From an uncultured Lentisphaerota bacterium (GTDB lineage Bacteria; Verrucomicrobiota; Kiritimatiellia; CAIQIC01): DNA of 64,000 bases. The notes under the pieces are model-generated. The model saw only the letters and a program-made list of their open reading frames with translations. It ran no database searches and was not told the DNA's origin. Numbering within the stretch: position 1 is the first letter of the stretch; each line of letters begins with the position of its first letter. Position numbers and translations under genes: made by a program. The stretch is taken from assembly GCA_903912445.1 (NCBI GenBank), contig CAIWHP010000248.1:1-64000 (forward strand). Reading direction: 5' to 3'. Shown in pieces: positions 9,530 through 21,655 of the stretch.

Positions 9530-9966
9530 AAGGCGAACCGATTGTCATATTGCTCGTGGAAGATGATGAGGCGCACACCGAGATCGTACGGCGCAACTTT
9601 GCCGAGTGCCGGATGGCCAACCAGTTGCTCTGCGTGCCCGATGGCCAGGCGGCGCTGGACTACCTCTATCGGCGCAACGGATTCAGCGATCCGGCTACGT
9701 CGCCACGGCCGGGCATCATCCTGCTCGACCTGCGCCTGCCGAAGGTGGACGGCTTGGAAGTGTTGAAGACCATCAAAGGCGATGCCAACCTCGGCATGAT
9801 CCCCGTGGTGATTTTGACCACCTCGAAGGCGGAGTCGGATATGGTCAAAGCCTATGCCCACCACGCCAGCAGCTACCTGGTCAAGCCGGTGGACTTCTCC
9901 CAATTCAGCCAGTTGATGGAAACCTTTGGGTTCTACTGGCTGGCGTGGAACCAATATCCAAGCTGA
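9526..9966 (+). CDS. Single-domain response regulator (Rcp1-like)
   Basis: 146 residues forming one receiver domain and nothing else. The acidic pair is Glu12-Asp13 (VEDDE), the phospho-acceptor is Asp68 in IILLDLRLP, with Thr in ILTTS and the conserved Lys120 in YLVKPVDF. The extended Tyr/Arg-rich loop (ALDYLYRRNG) after helix 2 is typical of Rcp1-type regulators that partner with phytochrome-like kinases. An ATGA overlap with the kinase gene shows translational coupling. With no output domain it probably acts as a phosphate shuttle or by protein contact. Confidence 0.92.
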   Translation: MKGEPIVILLVEDDEAHTEIVRRNFAECRMANQLLCVPDGQAALDYLYRRNGFSDPATSPRPGIILLDLRLPKVDGLEVLKTIKGDANLGMIPVVILTTSKAESDMVKAYAHHASSYLVKPVDFSQFSQLMETFGFYWLAWNQYPS

Positions 9967-9986
9967 CCAAACGGCAGGACTTAACT

Positions 9987-13907
<3,921 letters not shown>

Positions 13908-13973
13908 CGCCACAGATCGAGCCGCTCCGGGCGCGGGGGCACTCCGCCCTCCCGGCGCCGTGCGGATTCTGCT

Positions 13974-14002
13974 TTGTTCAATATTTTCCAGAAACATATT
14001 TT
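13974..14002 (+). promoter_or_regulatory. Possible promoter for the oxidoreductase-isomerase pair
   Basis: TTGTTC, 17 bp, TATTTT in an AT-rich island of an otherwise GC-rich gap. A leader of about 140 bp would follow, without a recognisable riboswitch. Weak hexamers, so only suggestive. Confidence 0.3.
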
Positions 14003-14147
14003 GGAAGCAGGGCACCCGCCGGTCTGCTAATGTCGCGGCGTTGGAATTCGGCAGGCAGCAGCCAGCGGGAAATGGCCCAGAGGAAGGGTAGCGATCCGCG
14101 CCCGGCAGCTAAGACCCTGCCCCTATTGATCAACAGGAGAGCAAACG

Positions 14148-15491
14148 ATGAGCATGCAGAACCAGATCAGCCGGCGCCGGTTTCTCGGCGGTGTCATAGC
14201 GGCCGCGGTGGCCCCGCAGTTCATCCCGCGCCGTGTGCTCGGTGGCGAGGCCGCGCCCAGCCGGAAGATCCAGCTCGGACACATCGGCACCGGGGGCCAG
14301 GGCACCGGCCTGTTGCGTAATTTCCTCTCGGTGGAGAACGCGGTCAGCGTCGCCATCGCCGACCCCTTTCAGGAGCGGCGCGAGCGCGCGAGCAAGCTGG
14401 TCAAGGAATCGCAGAAGCACGAGCCGAAGCTCTACAACGATTTCCGCGAGCTGCTGGCCGACAAGTCCATCGACGCCGTCGTGATCGCGACACCCGACCA
14501 CTGGCACGTGCCGGCGGGCTTGGCGGCGGTGCGCGCAGGCAAGGACGTCTATATCGAGAAGCCGCTCGGCCATACGCTCGCCCAGAACCGCGCGCTGCTG
14601 GAGGCGTGCCGGAAGCACAACAAGATCTTCCAGTACGGGACGCAGCAGCGCAGCCAGGAACTGCTCAAGCGCGGCATCGAGCTGGTGCTGAACGGTTACA
14701 TCGGCGACTTGCAGCGCATCGAGGTCTGGGCTCCGAGCGGACACGGCGGCGGCGGGCTCGACGAGATCCCCGTGCCGGCCGGGCTCGACTATGACCTCTA
14801 TCTCGGCCCCGCGCCGATGAAGCCGTGCAGCAAGGACCGCATCACGAGCCAGGGCTCCTATCATTGCTCCGACTACTCCATCGGCTTCATCGCCGGCTGG
14901 GGCGCGCATCCGCTGGACATCGCGATCTGGGGCCTGGACTACGACCAGAAAGGTCCGGTCAGCTTCCGCGGCAAGGGCGAGTTCCCGACGCCCGCCGCAC
15001 TCTTCAACAACTGCGCCACGTGGGACGTGGACATCAAGTTTGCCGGCGGCCTGCCGATGCATTTCATGAGCACCAACCACGCGAAGCCCATCGTCGAGAA
15101 GTATCGCACCGATGTGCAGGGCAAGGACGCGAAGTTCTTTGGCGACGGCACGACCTTCTTCGGCTCCAAGGGCTGGGTCAGCCTGAGCCGCGGCGGCGTC
15201 TGCGCCAGCGACCCGGCCTGGTTCAAACTGAAGGAATGCTCCGGCACCCGACGCGTGCTCTATCACAACCGCTACTACAAATCCTTCGTGGATTCCGTCC
15301 GCGACCGCTCGCCCTCCATCGCGCCGATCGAGGACGCCGTGCGCTCCGACGCCCTGAGCCACCTCTCCTTGCTTGCCATCAAGAGTGGCGGCGAAGTGGT
15401 CTGGGATCCGCAGGGGTACAAGATCGTCTCCCCGGATGCGCTGAACGCACAGATGACGCATCCGGTGCGCGGCGACTGGAAGCAAAGCTAA
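14148..15491 (+). CDS. Tat-exported Gfo/Idh/MocA family oxidoreductase
   Basis: 447 residues. A twin-arginine signal (SRRRFLGG, then a hydrophobic Ala-rich stretch and an RRVLGG cleavage region) sends the folded, cofactor-loaded enzyme to the periplasm. The Rossmann domain starts with GHIGTGGQG. The family catalytic Lys is in IEKPLGHT, and the C-terminal beta-sheet domain carries the WGAHPLDIAIWG His motif. Such proteins use tightly bound NAD(P) to oxidise or epimerise sugars; the substrate is unknown. An AGGAG 9 bp before the ATG supports the start. The following gene encodes a sugar isomerase-like protein, so the two probably act on the same sugar. Confidence 0.88.
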   Translation: MSMQNQISRRRFLGGVIAAAVAPQFIPRRVLGGEAAPSRKIQLGHIGTGGQGTGLLRNFLSVENAVSVAIADPFQERRERASKLVKESQKHEPKLYNDFRELLADKSIDAVVIATPDHWHVPAGLAAVRAGKDVYIEKPLGHTLAQNRALLEACRKHNKIFQYGTQQRSQELLKRGIELVLNGYIGDLQRIEVWAPSGHGGGGLDEIPVPAGLDYDLYLGPAPMKPCSKDRITSQGSYHCSDYSIGFIAGWGAHPLDIAIWGLDYDQKGPVSFRGKGEFPTPAALFNNCATWDVDIKFAGGLPMHFMSTNHAKPIVEKYRTDVQGKDAKFFGDGTTFFGSKGWVSLSRGGVCASDPAWFKLKECSGTRRVLYHNRYYKSFVDSVRDRSPSIAPIEDAVRSDALSHLSLLAIKSGGEVVWDPQGYKIVSPDALNAQMTHPVRGDWKQS

Positions 15492-15575
15492 GCGGAATTG
15501 ATGAGTGCAGCTTTCCGCTTGATGATTTGAGGAAGAAGACCTTTCTATCTTTAGAGAAACAAAAAGGAGTCCGAC

Positions 15576-16421
15576 ATGAAGATCGGTTGCTTTGCGTTGG
15601 TCGAGCCATTCCAGCTGATGGCGCGGCAGTTCGTCGCCATCAAGGAAATGGGCATCTCGTGCGCCGACATCACCGACAACCACCAGGGTGGGATGCTCGG
15701 TGTCGAGTATGGCTTCTCCGCCTCGGTCAGCCTCGACAGTCATCCGGCGAAGCTCCGCGAGATGGCCGCCGCCGCCGGCATCGAGCTGACCGCCTTCTGT
15801 GCGCACGCCAACCTGCTCGATCCGCCGTCGCCGGATGTCTATGGCACGAACGAAATCATCAAGGCCATCCGCCTGGCGGCGTTGCTTGGCATCAAGGACG
15901 TAATCACGGCCGAGGGCGACCCGAAGACTGTCCACGGCGAACACCTGACGCGCGCGGAACAGATTTTCGCCACGGTCGAAAAACTCCGCGCCCCGGTGCA
16001 ATGGGCAGCGGAACTCGGCGTCAAGCTCCTGCTGGAGCCTCACGGCCGCGTCACCGACACGTTGGAAGGTATGGGTGCGGTGCTGGACAAGCTCGGCCAG
16101 CCTGACACCGTCGGCATCTGTTTGGATACCGGCAACTCCTGGCTCGGCGGCGCGGACCCGCTTGACTACATCAAGATCTTCGGCAAGCGCATCGGCCATG
16201 TGCATTGGAAGGATATGCCGAAGGAGATGGAGCCCAAGCGCGGTACGCTGTTCGGCTGCGGCATGGCGGCCATACCGCTCGGCGACGGTGTCGTTGGCAT
16301 TCCGGCGGTCGTCAAGGCGCTGAAGCAATCCGGCTTCGATGGCGCGACGACGTTGGAAATCTTTGGTGTGGAGAACATCAAGCTTTCGGCGCAGCGCCTG
16401 CAGGCCTGGTGGCAAAGTTAG
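15576..16421 (+). CDS. Sugar phosphate isomerase/epimerase-type TIM barrel
   Basis: 281 residues, no signal peptide, hence cytoplasmic. The sequence fits the xylose-isomerase-like TIM barrel family (AP endonuclease 2 fold): ELTAFCAHANLL, KLLLEPHG with a metal-ligand Glu, VGICLDTGNSW with Asp/Asn ligands, IGHVHWKDM with His ligands, and a final TTLEIFG Glu. These are the positions that bind a divalent metal and a sugar in this family. AAGGAG lies 7 bp before the ATG. It sits 84 bp after the Tat oxidoreductase gene in the same direction, consistent with one operon for conversion of an unidentified carbohydrate. Confidence 0.85.
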   Translation: MKIGCFALVEPFQLMARQFVAIKEMGISCADITDNHQGGMLGVEYGFSASVSLDSHPAKLREMAAAAGIELTAFCAHANLLDPPSPDVYGTNEIIKAIRLAALLGIKDVITAEGDPKTVHGEHLTRAEQIFATVEKLRAPVQWAAELGVKLLLEPHGRVTDTLEGMGAVLDKLGQPDTVGICLDTGNSWLGGADPLDYIKIFGKRIGHVHWKDMPKEMEPKRGTLFGCGMAAIPLGDGVVGIPAVVKALKQSGFDGATTLEIFGVENIKLSAQRLQAWWQS

Positions 16422-16672
16422 TTTTGGGCCTGGCGTAGAAGCGGGCGCATGCGCCTTGGAACCGCACGGCTTTGTTGCCAGTGTTCCGGCCGTGCGCAGA
16501 AGGCTGTCAGATCCGGATTACTACCCCGGAGGACCGGCCCCCCAACCGCATTGTCCGCAGCGCCGAAGTCAAGATCACTGGCGGCAACGCGACCACCTAT
16601 AGCGTTAACTGACACTGCCCGGCGACCAAACACCTGGCGATAGCATCACCCTGACCGCTCCGCACCTTCTGT
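16422..16672. other. Intergenic, possible decayed coding fragment
   Basis: No intact gene. One short frame reading PPNRIVRSAEVKITGGN and ending at 16611 has a protein-like composition and may be the tail of a lost beta-rich protein. It has no start codon or ribosome site. The rest of the gap leads into the palindrome array. Confidence 0.3.
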
Positions 16673-16774
16673 TTCCGGACCTTTGAAAACGCCGGCCCCA
16701 TCTTTTCCGAATCTTGGGCAAACCCAACGTTCCCCGTTCCCATCCTTGGAATCGCTGTGGCGCGCTGCTATCGT
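16673..16774 (+). promoter_or_regulatory. Triple palindrome operator array merged with a promoter
   Basis: Three copies of the TTCCAANNNTTGGAA element start at 16673, 16705 and 16737 (32 bp apart). The first two are degenerate (TTCCGGACCTTTGAA, TTCCGAATCTTGGGC) and the third is good (TTCCCATCCTTGGAA). The TTGGAA half of the third copy is followed after exactly 17 bp by TATCGT, so it can serve as the -35 of a promoter. Transcription would start at or next to the ATG of the glycosidase gene, giving a leaderless mRNA. A protein bound to the array would cover the -35. Confidence 0.55.
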
Positions 16775-16781
16775 TGTGCGC

Positions 16782-19073
16782 ATGAAAATCTTGTTGTGCT
16801 GTCTGGCCCTGGGCCTGACCGGTGCGCTGGGCGTGGCCCGGGCCGCGGACACCGCGCCGCTGCCTGAACTGGCGGTTTTTCTAGGCCAGCAAAACCATGG
16901 CGCGGGGCTGGAAGTCCCCTCCGGCGGCGATGGCGAAAATGTGCCGTGCTCCATCGAAGGCGTACCGGCGCGCCGGATGCAGGGCGCGCGCGCCCACTAT
17001 CTCTATGTCCGGATCACCCATCCGGCGTGGACCAATGCGCCCTGCCCCGCCTACGTTTCGGTGGATGTGCTGGACGAGAAGTTCTCGCGGCTGGAGTTGG
17101 AATATGACCGGACGGACGCGACACCCAACCTGCGGACGCTCTACACGCGGTCGCGGCCGGGCGTTTTGCTCATCGGCAGCGGGCGCTGGCGGACGGTGAC
17201 GTTCTTCCTGCCGGACCTGCGCCTGGGCCATGGGCAAAATGGCGGCGCGGACTTCCGGCTGGTTGCGCGTGGCCTGGCGGTACGGCATATCACGCTTTCG
17301 CCCACGCCGCCGCCGGGCTTTGATCCCGACCAGCCGGTGGATGCGGCAGCGCTCCGCACCCTCGCGGTCGCCCGCCCGGCGGGCATAGAGTTGACGTTCG
17401 GCAACGATGCGACCCTGGCCGATGCGCAGCTGTTCAAGGCCCTCGGGGTGTCGAGCGTGGAAAGCTACGTGGATTGGGCGGGGGTCGAGCCGGTGGAGGG
17501 CCATTGGGACTGGAGCAAGTGGGATGCGCAGGTGGCCATTCTCCAGAAGGCGGGCCTGAAGTGGGTGCCTTTCCTGATCGCGGGCCCGGCCTACGCGACG
17601 CCGCTCTGGTTCCAGAACAGTCCGCAGTCGCACGTCTTCCGCTGCCTGGAGCACGGGCAGGATAGCCGCGTGCAGAGCCTCTTCAACCCGGACTTGCGCC
17701 CGCGCGTCGCGGCCTTCCTGACCGCCTTTGCGGAGCGCTACGCGGCCTCGAACGTGATCGAGAATGTGCTGCTCGGCGTGACCGGAATCTACGGCGAGAG
17801 CATCTACCCTGCGGGCCCGGAGGGCGGCTGGACCGGAAAGCTGACCGGCAGCTACCACAACCATCACGGCTGGTGGGCGGGCGACCCGCTGGCCGCGGCC
17901 GCGTTCCGCACCGCCATGAAAAAGCTCTATGGTGACCTCGCCGCGCTCAATGGGGCGTGGGCCACGCATTTCGCGGACTTCGCCGAGGTGACGCCGTTCC
18001 TGCCTGCGAAGGCGCCGAACGACCGCGCGCGCGCCGACATGGCGGAGTGGTACCAACAGGCGATGACCGACTGGGCCGCGTTTTGGGTGGCCGAGACGCG
18101 GCGCGCGCTGCCCAAGACGGAAATTTACCTCTGCACAGGCGGCCACGGCAGCCCGTTCCTCGGCGCGGATTTCACGGCGCAGGCCAAGGCCATCGCGCCC
18201 TTCGGCGCCGGCATCCGCATCACGAACGAGGGCAGCGACTATTCGCACAACTTCCAGCTGACACGTGAGGTCGCCACCGCGACGCGGCTCTACCAGACCT
18301 TCTGCGGCTTCGAGCCGGCGAGTGCGGTGACGGCGACGGGCAACATCGCGCGCATCTATAACGCGACGGCGTCCGGCGCGCACCAGCTGCATTGCTACAC
18401 GTCCAACGTGCTCGGCGGCGACCCCGACGAAAAGCTGACCGCGTTCCGCACCAACCTGTGCTGGCTCGCGCCGCGGCAGCCCATGGTCCCGGTGGCGCTC
18501 TACCTGCCGCGCGAGACGTGGGCGGTTGACGAGGCGCCCTTGGACGGCTGCTATCGCCTCGCCCACCAGCTGCGCGATGTGACCGACCTGGATTTCGTGA
18601 CGCGGCTGTCCGTGGCCGATGGCGCACTGCGCGCTTGCCGCGTGCTGGTGCTGGCCGAGGCGCCGGTCTTGGAACCCGCGGCGGCCGCGAAGATCGAACA
18701 GTGGGTGCTGGCCGGCGGCACGCTCGTCGTGGCGACGCGCAAGCATGCGCCGCCCGGCGGCCGGCTCTATGACTTGTCCGCGTGGCGGGAGCGCCTGCTG
18801 GCGCCGGCCCTGTCCTGCGGAGGCTTGCTCTCGGGACAGGTGGTGAACCCCGGTCTCTTGGCCAAACTGACGCGCCGCATCGGAGCAGGCCGGACGGTGT
18901 ATCTGGCAGGGTTGCTGCCGGATGCCGAAGCGGTTGCGCGCGTCATCGCCGCACTCCTGCCCGGCGGTTCACCGGACGGCAAGCTGGACGGCCGCTTTGC
19001 GACACAAACATCCACAGGTGTTCTTTGGTTCGAGGCTCGTTGCGGGCGACTCTGGTTGGAGCAGGCCAAGTGA
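16782..19073 (+). CDS. Exported glycoside hydrolase, GH42/GH14-like
   Basis: 763 residues starting with a signal peptide (MKILLCCLALGLTGALGVARA). The frame is open 99 bp upstream, but that part is the palindrome array, so this ATG is chosen. An N-terminal beta-rich module of about 170 residues is followed by a (beta/alpha)8 domain like that of beta-galactosidases of family 42: SSVESYVDWAGVEPVEGHWDW (first strand-helix, as in GH42 'W..hEP..G.yd'), VLLGVTGIYGESIYP with a candidate acid/base Glu, and ITNEGSDYSHN with a candidate nucleophile Glu. A C-terminal part resembles the GH42 trimerisation (glutamine-amidotransferase-like) domain (LVLAEAPVLEPAAAAKIEQW). It likely splits an extracytoplasmic glycan; substrate unknown. 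Confidence 0.7.
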   Translation: MKILLCCLALGLTGALGVARAADTAPLPELAVFLGQQNHGAGLEVPSGGDGENVPCSIEGVPARRMQGARAHYLYVRITHPAWTNAPCPAYVSVDVLDEKFSRLELEYDRTDATPNLRTLYTRSRPGVLLIGSGRWRTVTFFLPDLRLGHGQNGGADFRLVARGLAVRHITLSPTPPPGFDPDQPVDAAALRTLAVARPAGIELTFGNDATLADAQLFKALGVSSVESYVDWAGVEPVEGHWDWSKWDAQVAILQKAGLKWVPFLIAGPAYATPLWFQNSPQSHVFRCLEHGQDSRVQSLFNPDLRPRVAAFLTAFAERYAASNVIENVLLGVTGIYGESIYPAGPEGGWTGKLTGSYHNHHGWWAGDPLAAAAFRTAMKKLYGDLAALNGAWATHFADFAEVTPFLPAKAPNDRARADMAEWYQQAMTDWAAFWVAETRRALPKTEIYLCTGGHGSPFLGADFTAQAKAIAPFGAGIRITNEGSDYSHNFQLTREVATATRLYQTFCGFEPASAVTATGNIARIYNATASGAHQLHCYTSNVLGGDPDEKLTAFRTNLCWLAPRQPMVPVALYLPRETWAVDEAPLDGCYRLAHQLRDVTDLDFVTRLSVADGALRACRVLVLAEAPVLEPAAAAKIEQWVLAGGTLVVATRKHAPPGGRLYDLSAWRERLLAPALSCGGLLSGQVVNPGLLAKLTRRIGAGRTVYLAGLLPDAEAVARVIAALLPGGSPDGKLDGRFATQTSTGVLWFEARCGRLWLEQAK

Positions 19074-19130
19074 GGGAAAACATCCATGAAACCCGACCCT
19101 TCGGCGTGCAGGCCGCTAGTCGCGCTCCTC

Positions 19131-19208
19131 TTCACCTCGTTGCGGTTCCCGCTATAGTGCTTTTCCAATGCTTGGAAACGAGAAGCTCCGGTTTTCCAAA
19201 CATTGGAA
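19131..19208. repeat. Palindrome pair TTCCAANNNTTGGAA (plus a degenerate third copy)
   Basis: Perfect copies TTCCAATGCTTGGAA at 19163-19177 and TTCCAAACATTGGAA at 19194-19208 are 31 bp apart. A weak relative, TTCACCTCGTTGCGG, lies 32 bp before the first. The array sits between the convergent ends of the glycosidase gene and hemL, so it is unlikely to control initiation of either gene. Confidence 0.75.
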
Positions 19209-19326
19209 TAACCGGTCACAGGTTTGGCTGCCCAGTTAGTCGGACTTTGTGATGAGTGAGCTCAGCTTCGTAATCAAGCGCGTATGATTTCCTCAGGCGT
19301 TCCGGCTGGGACGCATTGCAAGTAGA

Positions 19327-19380
19327 CCGGCGTTTCAGCGCCGGGTGAGCGCCCCACCCTCAAGAAAGTCCCGCAGGGAC
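19327..19380. repeat. Two-hairpin REP-like element, possible hemL terminator
   Basis: CCGGCG/CGCCGG at 19327-19344 and GTCCC-GCA-GGGAC at 19368-19380 form two compact hairpins 23 bp apart. On the minus strand the second hairpin is followed by TTTCTT and lies 20 bp after the hemL stop, so it may end the haem operon transcript. The hairpin pair with 'cagcg' and 'gtccc/gggac' blocks resembles REP-type intergenic repeats of other bacteria; that comparison is from memory. Confidence 0.4.
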
Positions 19381-19400
19381 GAAAGAAATCCGACCCTCCA

Positions 19401-20675
19401 TCACCGCGCCGAGAGCGCGCGGTCGGCGGCGGCGATGAACTGCTCGATATGGTCCGCGGTGTGCGCCGCGGAGACGAAGGCAGCCTCGAACTGCGCCGGC
19501 GGCAGATATATCCCCTGGTCCAGCATGCCGTGAAAGAAGCGCCCGAAGGCGGCGGTGTCGCAGCGCTTGGCGTCGGTCATGTTATGTATCGGCGCCGTGG
19601 TGAAGAACGGTGTGAACAGGCTGCCGAGCTGTGCGCCATGCGCGGCGACGCCATGCCGCTCGGCGGCGGCGTTGAAGCCCGCCGCCAGCCGGGCCGCAAG
19701 CTGTTCCATCCGCGGATAGGGATTGTCGCGGCGCAGAATCTCGATGGTTTTCAGCCCCGCCGCGACGGCGACGGGATTGCCGGAGAGCGTGCCGGCCTGG
19801 TAGACGCGGCCCAGCGGCGCGAGGTGGTCCATGATCTCGGCACCGCCGCCAAACGCGCCCATCGGCATGCCACCGCCGATGATCTTGCCGAGGCACGTCA
19901 GGTCCGGCGTGACGCCGCAGAGCGTGCCGTAGGTCGTCGGGCCGAACCGGAAGCCGGTGATGACCTCGTCGAAGATCAGCAGCGCGCCGCTCTGCGTGGC
20001 CAGCTGGCGCAGGCCGGCCAGGTAACCCGGCAGCGGCGGCACGAGGCCCATGTTGCCCGCAACCGGCTCGACGATGATCGCGGCGAGCTCGCGGCCCGCG
20101 CGGGCGACGAGGGCACGGACCGCTTCGAGATCGTTGTAGGGCAGGACAAACGTATCGGCCGCCGCGCCGGGTGTGACGCCGGCCGACGAGGCGACCCCGC
20201 CGGTCAGCAGGCCGCTGCCTGCGGCGACCAGCAGGCAGTCGCTGTGGCCGTGATAGCAGCCTTCAAATTTGAGCACCTTGTGCCGGCCTGTAAAGCCGCG
20301 CGCCAGCCGCAAGGCCGACATCACGGCCTCGGTGCCGGAACTGACCAGCCGGACTTTTTCGAGATAGCCGGCGCAGGACCGGAGCAACTCTGCGATCTCG
20401 ACTTCATGCGCCGTGCAGGCGCCGAAACTCATCCCATCGGCCGCGGCCTGCTGAACGGCGGCGACGACTTCGGGCTGGGCGTGCCCGAGAATTAACGGTC
20501 CCCATGAACCACAGAAGTCCAGAAACTCGCGTCCTTCCACGCTCCACACCTGCGCGCCAGCGCCGCGCGCCATGAACACCGGCTCACCCCCGACCGCGCG
20601 GAACGCCCGCACCGGGCTGTTGACGCCGCCGGGGATCACCCGTTCAGCGCGGGCGTATAATTCTTTCGATGTCAT
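19401..20675 (-). CDS. hemL: Glutamate-1-semialdehyde 2,1-aminomutase
   Basis: 424 residues, full length for this PLP enzyme, which converts glutamate-1-semialdehyde to 5-aminolevulinate in the cytoplasm. Diagnostic segments: RVIPGGVNSPVRAF at the N-terminus, VSSGTEAVMSALRLAR for PLP phosphate binding, LLIFDEVITGFR with the PLP-ring Asp, and Lys264 in CLGKIIGGGMPMGAFGG for the Schiff base. It is the last gene of the haem operon. Its ATG overlaps the hemB stop as ATGA. It completes ALA synthesis together with the hemA module encoded three genes upstream. Confidence 0.97.
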   Translation of the reverse strand: MTSKELYARAERVIPGGVNSPVRAFRAVGGEPVFMARGAGAQVWSVEGREFLDFCGSWGPLILGHAQPEVVAAVQQAAADGMSFGACTAHEVEIAELLRSCAGYLEKVRLVSSGTEAVMSALRLARGFTGRHKVLKFEGCYHGHSDCLLVAAGSGLLTGGVASSAGVTPGAAADTFVLPYNDLEAVRALVARAGRELAAIIVEPVAGNMGLVPPLPGYLAGLRQLATQSGALLIFDEVITGFRFGPTTYGTLCGVTPDLTCLGKIIGGGMPMGAFGGGAEIMDHLAPLGRVYQAGTLSGNPVAVAAGLKTIEILRRDNPYPRMEQLAARLAAGFNAAAERHGVAAHGAQLGSLFTPFFTTAPIHNMTDAKRCDTAAFGRFFHGMLDQGIYLPPAQFEAAFVSAAHTADHIEQFIAAADRALSAR

Positions 20676-21655
20676 GGCTTCAGCAACTCCGCGTAGCGGT
20701 TCGCCCAGTAGGAAATGAAGATGTCGGTACCGGCGCGGGTCAAGGCGAGGACGGATTCGCGAACCATGCCGCGGAGGTCGCCCCAGCCGCGCGCGGCGGT
20801 GGCGTGGAGCATGGCGTATTCGCCGCTGACGTTGTAGGCGGCGAGCGGCAACTGCGTCTGCTCTCGCAGGCGGGTGATCACGTCGAGGTAAAAGAGCGAC
20901 GGCTTGACCATCAGCATGTCGGCGCCCTCGGCCTCGTCGAGCGCGGATTCGCGCAGCGCGGTGCGCAGGTCGGCGGCGGAGGCTTGGTAGCCGCGGCGGT
21001 CGCCGGACTTCGGGGCGGATTGTTCGGCTTCGCGGAACGGGCCGTACATGGCGGAAGCGAACTTGGTCGAGTAGCTCATGATGGCGGTTTCGCCAAAACC
21101 AGCGGCGTCGAGCCCCGCGCGGATCGCGCCGACCTGGCCATCCATCATCGCGCTCGGCGCGACGATGTGCGCGCCGGCTTCGGCCTGCGAGACGGCCACC
21201 TTGGCGAGCAGCTTGAGCGTCGCGTCGTTATCCACCTCACCACGCTTGTTCAGCGCGCCGCAGTGTCCGTGATCGGTGTAGGCGCAGAGACAGACATCGC
21301 CCATCACGACAAGATCGGGGAACTCGCGGCGGATGCTGCGGATAGCTTGTTGCACGGCGGCCTTCGGGTCGAACGCCGCGCTGCCGCGCGCATCCTTGCC
21401 GCCATCGGGCACGCCGAACAGCAGCACGCCGCCGATGCCTTGTTTCACCACCGGCTCAAGCTCGCGCAGCAGCATATCGCCGCTCAGCCGGCACTGGCCG
21501 GGCATGGCGCTGATTTCTTCGCGCCGTTTTTTCCCGGGCGTCACAAAAAGCGGCCAGACATATTTCCCGGGGCCGGGCAGCGCCAGGCCGGTCATCCGGC
21601 GCAGCGCTTCCGTCGCGCGCAGCCGCCGCAGTCGTGTCGCAGGAAATCCGTTCAT
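20672..21655 (-). CDS. hemB: Delta-aminolevulinic acid dehydratase (porphobilinogen synthase)
   Basis: 327 residues. It condenses two ALA molecules into porphobilinogen. The Schiff-base Lys residues are 198 (SYSTKFASAMYGPFR) and 251 (MLMVKPSLFYLD). The three-Cys zinc site of Zn-type enzymes is present as Cys122, Cys124 and Cys132 (DVCLCAYTDHGHCG). The frame is open about 190 bp upstream, but this ATG starts the normal N-terminus (FPATRLRRLRA) and overlaps the stop of the upstream fusion gene by ATGA. Its own stop overlaps hemL in the same way. Confidence 0.97.
   Translation of the reverse strand: MNGFPATRLRRLRATEALRRMTGLALPGPGKYVWPLFVTPGKKRREEISAMPGQCRLSGDMLLRELEPVVKQGIGGVLLFGVPDGGKDARGSAAFDPKAAVQQAIRSIRREFPDLVVMGDVCLCAYTDHGHCGALNKRGEVDNDATLKLLAKVAVSQAEAGAHIVAPSAMMDGQVGAIRAGLDAAGFGETAIMSYSTKFASAMYGPFREAEQSAPKSGDRRGYQASAADLRTALRESALDEAEGADMLMVKPSLFYLDVITRLREQTQLPLAAYNVSGEYAMLHATAARGWGDLRGMVRESVLALTRAGTDIFISYWANRYAELLKP

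Noticed and set aside
14003-14147. Riboswitch-like leader before the Gfo/Idh/MocA gene
   Set aside because: The leader is long and has some complementary segments, but none of the conserved cores of known riboswitches could be read.
16449-16640. 64-codon frame in the gap before the GH42-like gene
   Set aside because: No ribosome site and unnatural composition. Another frame in the same stretch looks slightly more protein-like but has no start.
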